Below are positions 51,801 through 60,730 of a DNA stretch of 64,000 bases, one piece after another (position 1 is the stretch's first letter; each line of letters starts with the position of its first letter). Source of the stretch: Symsagittifera roscoffensis (lineage: Eukaryota; Xenacoelomorpha; Acoela; Convolutidae); contig NC_087063.1 in the NCBI RefSeq assembly GCF_963678635.1, positions 82,757,574-82,821,573 of the forward strand. Direction: 5' to 3'. A program made the translations under genes and the position numbers. Below the pieces are notes generated by a model. It did not search any database, had not been told where the DNA came from, and was given only the letters and a program-made list of their open reading frames with translations.

Positions 51801-54800
51801 GAGGCAAGCGAGAGGGCCCCATTGAAATGTATCCAAAGTTTTGGAACCTAAACCCATTGACGGCCAACGGACGAGAAGTCTTGAGAATCCCCGCCTGGAA
51901 GGAGTGCTTTGCGCTAGTCAAGAGGGAGCTGGAGGCCATAATGGAGAAAGAAATCCTACCAGCCACCATGCCTGAGTTCCCGACAGTCAGGAGGATGACC
52001 TTGGGAATGAATAGTCCCTTGGTGGTTCCCTCCATAATGGCGAAGATGATGACGGAGGAAACGCAGAGGCATTTCACGGATGGCTGGGATCCCCTGTTCA
52101 TCGGCTACACGGCGGCAGTCTACTTCCACACCAGCGAGATGAAGGTAAATTCGTGGACGACGCAAGCGAAAAAGAGTAGAGGTTCGCAGCCCCCTGGATA
52201 TGAGGTGCGGAAAGTCTTGAGGACTCTTGAGAAGGAAGGACTTGAGAATATGCTACCCATATGGGATGATGGCAGGATGATCGTGATGGAGGGACACGTC
52301 GCATTGGTGGACGAAATGAAACTTGCCACGAGAAAATACAAGGCACCCTATGGCTTGGAACAAGTAGAAGTGACACAGGAGGGAACAGAACTAGATGCAG
52401 CAGGTCAACTGCATGTAGCCCTGACGGAATATAAAAAGCTGGATCCTACGACACCGTCACCACTGTCTGTAGACACGCCTGGAGACAAGAGGAGTGGACC
52501 CGTTGAGGATCGATTCAAAAGAATTCTCGAGAGAAGAAGAAATGAATCAGAGGAAGAGAGTATGGATGAAACTCTCAGTGAAGCTGGAGAAGACATGGAG
52601 GTGGGGAATACACCTGAACCAGGGCCATCAGGGGAGGAACTCACCACTCAAGAGCTGTTGAAAGACTTGAGCGAAGAGAATTGGGCAGATACTGCCACAC
52701 CACCTCTGAACCCGTCCCCGCGGAAGAACCTAGAGTTGCCATTGGCAGGTGAGACCTTCAATATGGGGATGTTACTCTTGAGCTCGGAGGAAAGGGAGAA
52801 GAACACGTTCGAAGGGAACAGGGACATATTCTTGGGATCTCTCGAGGATGACGCTTGGCAGGAATTCCTGGGGGAATTCAATCGAGAAGTGGGCAGCGAG
52901 ACGACGCTGGACAAGTTCAAGAAGGAACTGTGGGACGCAGTAGTGAGATTCGGGGAACCGCTCCTGATAGGAACGGGCCTGGATGAGAAAGCAAGAAAAG
53001 AGCTGCTGAACAAGCTAGTGGAGCTGAGGAACGCACGATCGAAGACTAGAAAAGAGAAATGTGAGGACAGCTCTACTCTGAAACAAAAAACTGTGGATAA
53101 AATGGTTGATGATATAAAAAGGGATAAGGTTGGGACTAGTAATATGATTAAAAGTACTAATATCCTTAAGGCTCGAGCAGGGGGGAGGCAAGAGTTGGAA
53201 GGAGTGGATGGAGAGGTCGAATCAATGATGATAGCCACAACACCCTCGAGCAGAGATGTGAAGACTCGCAAGATGAAGAGAGAAGTGGAAGGATGGGGTA
53301 GTCCTTCAGTGGATGCTGTTTCGGAAGGAAACTTGAGAGAGACGGCGCCCATCGTTTTGGCCCGATGCAAGACGGCGGCATACAAGAACAGCTCGGAGCT
53401 CAGGAAACCACTTGAAGTAGAAAAGGAAATAGAGGTTTCCACCAGTTCGACGTCAGAAGAAGAATTCAAGCCTCAGAAGGTAAACGTGAAGAGAGGTTCA
53501 ACGAACGGACAGGTAGGGGAAGTGGAGATCGGCAAAGAATGGATCTCGAAGGCACATCAGGACATGGGCAAACAAGTGACGAGTGATCCATTGGAGAGGA
53601 ACAAGACGAGGAACACTTCCCGGACGTGGTGGGTGGCCCTCGAAACATTGAAGGAAATGGAGGACTGCTTGAAGAAGTTGGACAGTGGAATAGCTCGCAG
53701 GCGACGCAATTGGGCCACCCAGCAAAAAGCCGAGGTTAATAAGATAGAGATGGCAAGTCATCTGAAGAGGTCCTGGCAGAGTTTGTTGAAGGATCATTTT
53801 GAAGAGGCGATGAGGACATCCTCATCAGCACCGCCACTAATGGCGAATCCCTTCGTTAGAACTGCGGGACAATTAATGTTCACCTGGAGTCTGGTGGGAA
53901 TAGAGTTGGAGACATTGACCTCGTATGACAGGCTGAAGTTGGGTAGCAAGAAGCTAGAGGTGTATCAGGCACTGATGCAACACGTGGCCAGGGACAATTC
54001 AGGCTTGAGCCTGGCTAGAAGAAAAGATGCCACATGTTTCTTGAGATGGATAATGTCAATGATGTCTGATAGCACCATCCTGGCATGCCACCAGAGAGCA
54101 AGTGGAAGTAAAACCATGGAGAAAAGAGTCTCAACGATCATCTTGAACGTATATCAGAGTACAGGAATAGAGAAAGAAGATGGTTCCAGACTATCCTTAG
54201 AGAACCATCGAAAGCTGGACGAGGTACGGAGGTTCTCTAATAAGAAGTTCGAGGAAGAACATGATGTTCACCGTAACCTGGCCTCGTCAGAACAGTACTC
54301 GAGACTCAGTGAGAAGGGGGAATACCAATATGTGTCTGGAGTGATGGGAATAGCCTACAATCCCTTCTTAGCCTCGGAAGCTGGAGGAGCCCACAGAAAC
54401 CATGAGGTAGCGGAGCTACTGAAGTTTTGGACAGAAAGAATAATGGAGATAGACGCGGTGGAGAAAGAGGGGCCGAGCCTGGGCCTGATTCTTGAGAAAA
54501 CACCAGAGGTGATAAGCATACCGCGCTCAAACAAGAGAGTTGAAGTGAACGTGGGCGGTGGAAATGGCTTGTTAACTACGAACTTGGGAGTGATATGGAA
54601 GCTACTAAGACCCTCCTGGTGTCCACATCCCCATGCGAGTCTAATCGAGGAAACCACCGAGCGAGTGAGGTTAGCACCAACGGAAGATGAAGATCTGGCG
54701 AAGTTGAGTGTGCTACATAAGCTAATCACGCCCCAGATGCAAGAGCCAAGCGAAAGGACGAGCGACCCCGGGTCAGCAAAGAAATTGGAGCCGGGTAGCT

Positions 54801-56386
54801 GTCTGGATTCGACGTGTGGGAACGGAGAGCACATCTGCGATGGACGGTCATGCGTCAGAATACTGTCGTTTCAAAAAGAAGACCTGGTCACTTGGTTCGA
54901 AGACATCACAGAAAGGGAGAAAAGTGAAGTGCAAATAATAGCGGAATGTTACGCGAGAACCACGGTGAATATAGCGACAGCTCTCGGATTCTTCTCGAGA
55001 ATGTGTGGTCTGCAGGCACTGGAGAGACTGGAATCTGAACATCATTTAGTGACGGCGTTGAGCGTAGAATCATGGCCCGGGGTGTTGCAGGTGACTCAAA
55101 AACACATCCGGAGCTGGAAGGTTGGTCTTGAGGCGGAAATGGGATTTCCCATGAGCGAAGCTTATGGCTTGCCATTGAACGCGAAATCGCTGATAGGGTC
55201 AATGATGGCCAACTTGTGCGGAAGTCACTACCCGCTACACATGGCGATGGTGGAAGTGTCCAGCCAGAGAATACTGGTGGACAAGGCCTTCTCAGTGCCC
55301 AAGTGCGTGAGGTTGGCTCGGATGTCGCATCACTCGCACAAGTTGTTGAGAAAAATCAAAGGGACAGTACCAAAAGAATTGAGAGATGACTTAAGCGAAA
55401 TCTGGGGAGAAGATCTTCTGAAGTTGGAAAGAGAAAACACAAGCGATCACGAGAGACAAAACGTGATCGGGAAACCTGTGGGAAGTACTCCGAACCTGGA
55501 AGACAACGACACGATGCACGAGAAAATGATGGAGCTTGAGCCTCTCTTGGAAGCCTCAGGGGAGCGTAATCTCAGGAGCATTGAGATCTCTCATGGGGAA
55601 TGCCCATGCCACTGTTTGGCACAAACGGTGTGGTATCCAGATCACAAGAACCTTTGCCTGGTGTGGGATGTGGAAGAGATTCGGTCAATCGGACTACCGG
55701 ATCACCGGCAGAAGGTGACGCTCTTAGTAGTGAGTACGATGTTAGCTCTGAGATGGATAGAAGAGAATATAACGAAGTATCGGGAGGCGACGACGCCAAC
55801 GGCTGAGTCAATATACGCGATAGACTACAGCAGGAGACTCGAGTTGTTTGAGACTGCGTGCAAAGTATTCGCCATACCGACGGAAGTCAGGCACGTATGG
55901 AGTCGCTTGAGGTACTTTCCATGGTTTCGGGCGACACTGACGTCTTGGTTGTACATGACAACGAAAGATCACATGAGAAAACATCAAAAAGAGTATCGAC
56001 AGTTCCAGGCCGAGATTGGGCCGGAAGCTTTCAAGAGACCCCTGCTAACCCATCGTAATGCGATCACGACGGGATGGAAAAGAGTGGGGAAGATGTCTAG
56101 AGACAATACCAAAGCGAGGGAGTCGATACTAGAGGAAGACCTGGCGAAGAACGTGAGCTTGAGCCTGCACAACTCCTTTTGCTTGAACCGAGAAGCTAGG
56201 GTGAAGGCACTACCCAACCAAGCAAAGAGATTGCAGGAGCAGAGAGAATGGATGCGATCCTATGAACAGCTGAAGGCTTGGGAGGAGATTGTGATTAGTT
56301 CCGATGATGAAGAGGAACTGTTGAGACAGTTTGCCGCATCTAGCACTTCAGGATGCAGTACCTCCAAGGCGAAGAGCACGAGATGA
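48872..56386 (+). CDS. Second ORF, part 2: SGNH blocks III-V and ~2,370 aa of mostly unknown protein
   Basis: The same reading frame as part 1, 2504 codons after the TAA, with no ATG before the SGNH remainder. GTNDVS (48896-48913) is block III and DGIHF (D at 49184, H at 49193) is block V, completing the Ser-Gly-Asn-His set of an SGNH hydrolase. Around 50020-50200 a second, degenerate SGNH-like fold appears: IVAGSDFEG, YSLPGAELNQ and LLMFAGMNDHL. Downstream regions have no family I recognise; they include a hydrophobic stretch near 51110-51200 (GTTATIFGAF, ISLLLALYLVY), an acidic zone (52540-52700), a Lys-rich zone (53030-53500) and a Cys/His-bearing stretch (54790-54870, CGNGEHICDGRSC). It ends with an acidic, Ser-rich tail. 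Zinc binding at the latter is possible. SGNH domains are known in ORF1 of CR1/L2 LINEs; their use in Ty3 elements is uncommon to my knowledge. Confidence 0.82.
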   Translation, partial: VYTVTLMVGTNDVSRGEARKVARLCDKMSCLLEELRIQMDPILLTVCTVPYNMMFDQHALDMNQKVRSLNKMIRDIHRKSVLPLRLLDIAERMEKKGFPEDTSKDGIHFDRPRGAEWLNDVFQEHINTLEADLLETAQFTLGPPPNPPFLASRALAGRLGARVDTRDSSRSNQTRLQSATPMESEEVESSTPPGSAMSSVVVADGRREKKSMETARLRYPEKVKELDLESLECRRELAETLGIERVSHEDLNRHHCIDWLKAHEAHFSRAKLMETTDLTGIPTKTMMGPINYRPLKLLGGPGLITEPPKHRTGIARIRLATPAQLKVVDKLLNPGGMELPDAAYEGPKLAEDPRYGKPCGGTQLAKTLAVYDRADPAAARVVIVAGSDFEGTSPKLFWPETLVYSLPGAELNQMLTLVVAIKSEMPCEPELLMFAGMNDHLHAMGLLEQLKGKEIPTSKKIWEAIQALFAAMNEVQENVASRFGSKTKVVFTTSPGYANMPPALQFVYAVLILIAEGSEWRILMAAPNRELEPLNLRLYKSELPAAWADISHALRGFYGLADVLIVLDEVLLLEISNFARQLKFSPVIGDDHPAINQLTASLWFRSMDVKVANSTSRTRGPSNERRNVVETEKQLESMKYRLTQENGWWPFLTPRLENVTNKTREEAPLLVKQIWSFLEKQLELAETRDMTVVRFVSAANEVTIGGFWREHANGELKTRRDYEILKFLSPCWEREFLAGVFGTTATIFGAFVQEILGMSISLLLALYLVYPRYLFNMGPAYMFSRGVETLRVDGYLALVLLTHGELVSFHRLMEYGEPLSMGRVHTSIETSSYKCAAGLKTLLVQYLMMQNRYMTGENENPTSREEWEKANRGMPLLTDLCLAMRSDPMGIIRGLEEVVTCIYGPAVTYAFPDPLVITYRHSVTHLSLISVLDGTALNWCQQKVLRARMSNTVLFGKVKDAEMMVCNFRGQMQCRMGGKREGPIEMYPKFWNLNPLTANGREVLRIPAWKECFALVKRELEAIMEKEILPATMPEFPTVRRMTLGMNSPLVVPSIMAKMMTEETQRHFTDGWDPLFIGYTAAVYFHTSEMKVNSWTTQAKKSRGSQPPGYEVRKVLRTLEKEGLENMLPIWDDGRMIVMEGHVALVDEMKLATRKYKAPYGLEQVEVTQEGTELDAAGQLHVALTEYKKLDPTTPSPLSVDTPGDKRSGPVEDRFKRILERRRNESEEESMDETLSEAGEDMEVGNTPEPGPSGEELTTQELLKDLSEENWADTATPPLNPSPRKNLELPLAGETFNMGMLLLSSEEREKNTFEGNRDIFLGSLEDDAWQEFLGEFNREVGSETTLDKFKKELWDAVVRFGEPLLIGTGLDEKARKELLNKLVELRNARSKTRKEKCEDSSTLKQKTVDKMVDDIKRDKVGTSNMIKSTNILKARAGGRQELEGVDGEVESMMIATTPSSRDVKTRKMKREVEGWGSPSVDAVSEGNLRETAPIVLARCKTAAYKNSSELRKPLEVEKEIEVSTSSTSEEEFKPQKVNVKRGSTNGQVGEVEIGKEWISKAHQDMGKQVTSDPLERNKTRNTSRTWWVALETLKEMEDCLKKLDSGIARRRRNWATQQKAEVNKIEMASHLKRSWQSLLKDHFEEAMRTSSSAPPLMANPFVRTAGQLMFTWSLVGIELETLTSYDRLKLGSKKLEVYQALMQHVARDNSGLSLARRKDATCFLRWIMSMMSDSTILACHQRASGSKTMEKRVSTIILNVYQSTGIEKEDGSRLSLENHRKLDEVRRFSNKKFEEEHDVHRNLASSEQYSRLSEKGEYQYVSGVMGIAYNPFLASEAGGAHRNHEVAELLKFWTERIMEIDAVEKEGPSLGLILEKTPEVISIPRSNKRVEVNVGGGNGLLTTNLGVIWKLLRPSWCPHPHASLIEETTERVRLAPTEDEDLAKLSVLHKLITPQMQEPSERTSDPGSAKKLEPGSCLDSTCGNGEHICDGRSCVRILSFQKEDLVTWFEDITEREKSEVQIIAECYARTTVNIATALGFFSRMCGLQALERLESEHHLVTALSVESWPGVLQVTQKHIRSWKVGLEAEMGFPMSEAYGLPLNAKSLIGSMMANLCGSHYPLHMAMVEVSSQRILVDKAFSVPKCVRLARMSHHSHKLLRKIKGTVPKELRDDLSEIWGEDLLKLERENTSDHERQNVIGKPVGSTPNLEDNDTMHEKMMELEPLLEASGERNLRSIEISHGECPCHCLAQTVWYPDHKNLCLVWDVEEIRSIGLPDHRQKVTLLVVSTMLALRWIEENITKYREATTPTAESIYAIDYSRRLELFETACKVFAIPTEVRHVWSRLRYFPWFRATLTSWLYMTTKDHMRKHQKEYRQFQAEIGPEAFKRPLLTHRNAITTGWKRVGKMSRDNTKARESILEEDLAKNVSLSLHNSFCLNREARVKALPNQAKRLQEQREWMRSYEQLKAWEEIVISSDDEEELLRQFAASSTSGCSTSKAKSTR

Positions 56387-56816
56387 ATGGGCAAATCGGA
56401 TGGATCTTGAGTCTTGAGAGGGAAGGGGGGCTTGAGCGTGGATCCGAGTGAAACTTGGATTCACGAAAAAGAAATTTTAACAAAGCAAATATTGTTACTA
56501 ATGTACTATATTTATTATATAAATCGAAATGCTGCATGACAATTTCCTGATTGAATAGGACAAAAGAGATTTTAAAATGATTGGCTTGAAAAGCGAAAAT
56601 TCAAGGGTGCAGGTGTATGCAGATTTTGGTTGCTGTTTAGCAATAGCGTGAAAATTTTAAATGGCTGTGAATTTTGGGGTGTAGATAAGCTTAAATCTGC
56701 TGCAAACTTCTGTAAATGACCACTGGCACTGTATCTTGAGCAACACTCGGTTTTTCTGGGACTCACTGGCAGAAGACAGCGCGCGATGAGGACATCGATC
56801 TCGAGTCCGGGGAGTA
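56387..56816 (+). other. 3' UTR of the young element
   Basis: Starts with a G-rich stretch (56417-56431), then an AT-rich spacer. The sequence directly before the 3' LTR, TCCGGGGAGTA, is a weak candidate polypurine tract. No gene seen. Confidence 0.7.
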
Positions 56817-57732
56817 TGTGCCAGTCGGTCATATTTGGAAGTTTGACCTTGAGAGAAGAAAAAAACACTTGATTTTGGAGTGAAATTTAATTTTTCAAAA
56901 TTTCGAATGGAACCTGTCATGCACGATTTTCTCGCGAGAACTGAAAATCAGAAAAAGAGATCAGAACAATTTCAGAACAATTGAGTAACAATCGCGGGAA
57001 AGTTGCTAGAAAAATCGGTGGGAAATTGCTATTCGCAATTTCGAAAGCAATAATAACCTAGAGTAGAGCTGTCCCATCTGAAACAGAGACGAGAGCATTC
57101 CCACGAGTTGGATTATTACGATTGGAATACTATTATTGACTGGACCAGAGTGAACCTTCGGTGGAAAGTTGGACAGCTAGAGTGTCCCAATGGTTCACGA
57201 GAACTTGCAGTCTAGAGTAAAAACTTGTTCTTGTTGTTAAAACTGACTGACATTAAACTCATTTTAGTTACTTTGTTGACTCTTGAGTTGTTTACCGACT
57301 TATTTACTTCCTGGTTCTTGAGCGTGCTACAATGTGAGTACTTAATTTAAATTCCTAGAGTGTGTTTTATAATTGTGATGTTGAGGTAAGGCGAGTTTTA
57401 GGTTGATCCATCTGAAATGGATCAAAGTTCCACTGTCTAATAAAAAGTAACTTAACGGATTGTTCCAACCCGGTTTTTAACGGCGTTCATGTATTTTGGG
57501 TATCTAGAGACCTAAGTATGGGGACGTTTCTAATTCTAGAGTGGGGGGATATTTTAGTAGTAGCCTTTAAGCTGTAACGGGTCGTAGTCTCATGTCACAA
57601 GCGAACCGAACTGGCTCCGACCGTTCTTGAGGTAGAAAAACACAAGAGATAGTGTCCCTGACCCTTGAGCCAGTGGTTATAGGGCCTATTTTTCTTAAGC
57701 CTCATGTGTGACTGCAGTAGACGAATGTTACA
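56817..57732 (+). repeat. 3' LTR of the young element
   Basis: 916 bp, identical in my reading to the 5' LTR except T at 57169. AATAAA at 57439-57444. It abuts the right half of the old LTR. Confidence 0.95.
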
Positions 57733-58264
57733 ACAGAAACTTTGATTCTTGAGACAGAACTTACTTCTGTTGTTAAAACTAATTAGCATCAAACTTATTT
57801 AGTTATATTATTTGATTGTCGAGCTGCTCATCTTTTAATTACTCCTTATACTCAAGCGCATCGACATGTGAGTTCTCAATTTAAATTTCTCGAGCGTATT
57901 TTATGATAGTTATGTTGAGATAAGGCGAGTTTTAGGTTGATCCATCTGAAATGGATCAAAGTTCCACTGTCCAATAAAAAGTAACTAAGCGGATTGTTCC
58001 GACCCGGTTTTTAACGGCGTTCATGTATTTTGGGTATTTCGAGACCTAAGTATGGGGACGTTCTTATTTCTAGAGTGGGGGATATTTTGGTAGTAGCCTT
58101 TAAGCTGTAACGGGTTGTAGTCTCATGTCACAAGCGAACCGAATTGGCTCCGACTGATTTGAGGCAGAAAAACACAAGAGATAGTGTCCCTGACTCTTGA
58201 GCCAATGGTTATAGGGCCTATTTTTCTTGAGCCTCATGTGTGACTACAATAGACGAATGTTACA
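57733..58264 (+). mobile_element. Right part of the old element's 5' LTR
   Basis: Begins ACAGAAACTTTG and aligns with the young LTR from about its position 390 to its end (TGTTACA). The first ~150 bp are diverged and the last ~350 bp strongly conserved. It is followed by the same TAGTGTTTTTATGGCGCTCC as in the young element. Confidence 0.9.
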
Positions 58265-60730
58265 TAGTGTTTTTATGGCGCTCCTGGCTGTTTACGACAT
58301 CAAGACTACGGAGTCGAACCCACTTGAGACAGCTTCGGGCTGCATACCCATTCTAGAGTACCGGTGGTACGGTTCGACAGGAACGTGCAAACCTTCCGGT
58401 TGTACCGTGATAGCTTTTTAAGAAAACTCGAGAAAACTTCCTGATACGCTCTCCGAACGAGGCTTAGCTAACCGAGTAAAGGGGGGCAACTAGGGGGACA
58501 AAAACACGAACAAAAAGACAAAAACAAAACAAAAACCATAAAACGAAAAAAGACAGTGACAGGGGCGTTCTCAAGTCGAGCAACGGGTATCGTTAGAATC
58601 CACGTTACATTATAGGAAATAAGTGTAAAATTGGATAAGCGGAGTCACATTGTTTTGAGGCAGTTTTTACTCAAGCAGGCCTGGAAACAGGTCTACGGTT
58701 TTCTCTCGAGAGGTTTAGCACCCGGCGCTTAAGGGATTTTTCGGCTTAAGAGGGGGGCTAAAGAGGGGGGAGGTTAGTAGGGGGGCTGGTTAGGTTAGAG
58801 GTTGACGGTTGTAAATTGTAAAAAGGGGGAAAATTAGAGTAACTAATTAATCGACATCGTTGATTTAGTTACATTAGCCATCAACACGCGTTGGTAATAA
58901 TAGGTGGATATCCAAAATTTAACTCGAGTTAAGATTGGTACGCTGGTTGGATTGGTAGGGGGGAACGGATATAGACAGTTTTTGTGATACCCCATAAGAT
59001 CGCTAGTGGGGGGAGGAAAACGCGTGGCAGTTAGGTACCAGACATTTTTTTTTCGACAGAAGGTCGACATTTGTCTCCTTTGAATTTTAGGTGGGTTGAT
59101 TTCTCTGTTTTATGATTTTTTCTTGTTTAAAAACTTTTTTTTATTTATTGTTGCATTTTGGTGAGGATTTGCGATTGGTTTTTATACGAACAGGTGATCA
59201 CAAGACACCTGCGCACAGGTTTTGGTTTCAAGTTGCTTGGAACATAGAAAAAGAGGTAATTCAAAAAGGGGGGTTAGCATTTGGCCATTAAGAGAGGGTT
59301 TTTGGGAAAATTTTCACTAGAGCTTGAGTGGTGGTACAAGGTACAGTGAATCAAGAAGTCCCTACAACGAAGAAGAAAGAGATCCGATATCCAGACACTC
59401 AGTGACGAGTCTTGGGACAGTACCGAAGAAGTCTTGGGACATTACAGTCTGGGGACAGTCTTGGGGCAACACAGTCTTGGGACAGTGCAGCCTTGGGGCA
59501 GTCTTGGACCAGAGCAGTCTTGGTACGAAACAGTCTTGGGCCATTGGTCTTGGGACGTTAGTCTTGGGACGTTGGTCTTGGGACATTAGTCTTGGGACGT
59601 TGGTCTTGGGCCATTGGTCTTGGGACGTTAGTCTTGGGACATTAGTCTTGGGACATTAGTCTTGGGACGTTGGTCTTGGGCCATTGGTCTTGGGACATTA
59701 GTCTTGGGACGTTGGTCTTGGGCCATTGGTCTTGGGACGTAAGTCTTGGAACGTTGGTTTTGGGCCATTGGTCTTGGGACATTAGTCTTGGGCCATTGGT
59801 CTTGGGACATTAGTCTTGGGACGTTGGTCTTGGGCCATTGGTCTTGGGACGCTGGTCTTGGGACATTAGTCTTGGGCCATTGGTCTTGGGACGCTAGTCT
59901 TGGGACGTTGGTCTTGGGCCATTAGTCTTGGGACATTAGTCTTGGGGAGTTAGTCTTGGGACATTGGTCTCGGGACGTTAGTCTTGGGACGTTGGTCTCG
60001 GGACGTTAGTGTTGGGACGTTGGTCTTGGGCCATTGGTCTTGGGACATTAGTCTTGGGACGTTGGTCTTGGGCCATTGGTCTTGGGACGTAAGTCTTGGA
60101 ACGTTGGTTTTGGGCCATTGGTCTTGGGACGTAAGTCTTGGAACGTTGGTTTTGGGCCATTGGTCTTGGGACATTAGTCTTGGGCCATTGGTCTTGGGAC
60201 ATTAGTCTTGGGACGTTGGTCTTGGGCCATTGGTCTTGGGACGCTAGTCTTGGGCCATTGGTCTTGGGACGCTAGTCTTGGGACGTTGGTCTTGGGCCAT
60301 TAGTCTTGGGACATTAGTCTTGGGCCATTGGTCTTGGGACGCTAGTCTTGGGACGTTGGTCTTGGGCCATTAGTCTTGGGACATTAGTCTTGGGGAGTTA
60401 GTCTTGGGACGTTGGTCTAGGGACGTTGGTCTTGGGACATTGGTCTGAGGATACCAATAAGAAGTACTGGGACAACACTGAATAGTCTTGGGACGGTAGA
60501 GAGAAAGTCTTGGAACAGTATTAAGAAGGGGGTACTACAAGAGTACTAAGTGGGGTTGAAGTAACCAATTATAACAACACATTCCCTATCCTAACCTAAC
60601 ACATAAAAGTTTTCAAGAGTTTAAGAAAAATTGTTTTTAGCGAATTGTCAATTTCTTTTTACTTAGAGTTTTAACCTTAGAGTAGAAATTTTGTAGATAA
60701 TAATACTGTAAATAATAACAATTGTAAATA
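58265..60730 (+). other. 5' leader of the old element
   Basis: Same order of blocks as the young leader: candidate primer-binding site (58276), three-way junction (58313-58378), A-rich zone, G-rich zone (58740-59000), then a minisatellite. The 70-bp triplicate region is absent. No coding frame supported. Confidence 0.85.
59408..60445 (+). repeat. 14-bp minisatellite in the old leader
   Basis: About 70 units built from three variants of CTTGGGACGTTGGT, CTTGGGCCATTGGT and CTTGGGACATTAGT, organised in higher-order blocks (for example the ACGTTGGT-GCCATTGGT pair recurs). It occupies the same place as the array at 37161-37880 but with a different tail in the unit, so each lineage has homogenised its own variant while keeping CTTGGG. 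Confidence 0.96.

Larger units (their letters stand above)
34717..57732 (+). mobile_element. Giant Ty3/gypsy-like LTR retrotransposon, 23,016 bp
   Basis: Bounded by two 916-bp direct LTRs (34717-35632 and 56817-57732) that start TG, end CA and differ, in my reading, only at 35069 (G) versus 57169 (T). Internal order: primer-binding-site candidate, structured leader, 70-bp and 14-bp tandem repeats, a single-frame Gag-Pol (38173-46983), a spacer, a second huge frame (47507-56386, one in-frame TAA), a 3' UTR, and the 3' LTR. The PR-RT-RNaseH-IN order and the D-35-E integrase place it in Ty3/gypsy. Such elements are normally 5-10 kb; this is comparable to the giant Ogre elements of plants and the even larger Burro elements of planarians. 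The extra size comes from the leader, the macro-domain tail and the second frame. The near-identical LTRs indicate a recent insertion. Confidence 0.95.

Noticed and set aside
47507-56386. Retroviral envelope gene downstream of pol
   Set aside because: There is no signal peptide, furin-type site, fusion peptide or C-terminal membrane anchor; instead an SGNH domain is present.
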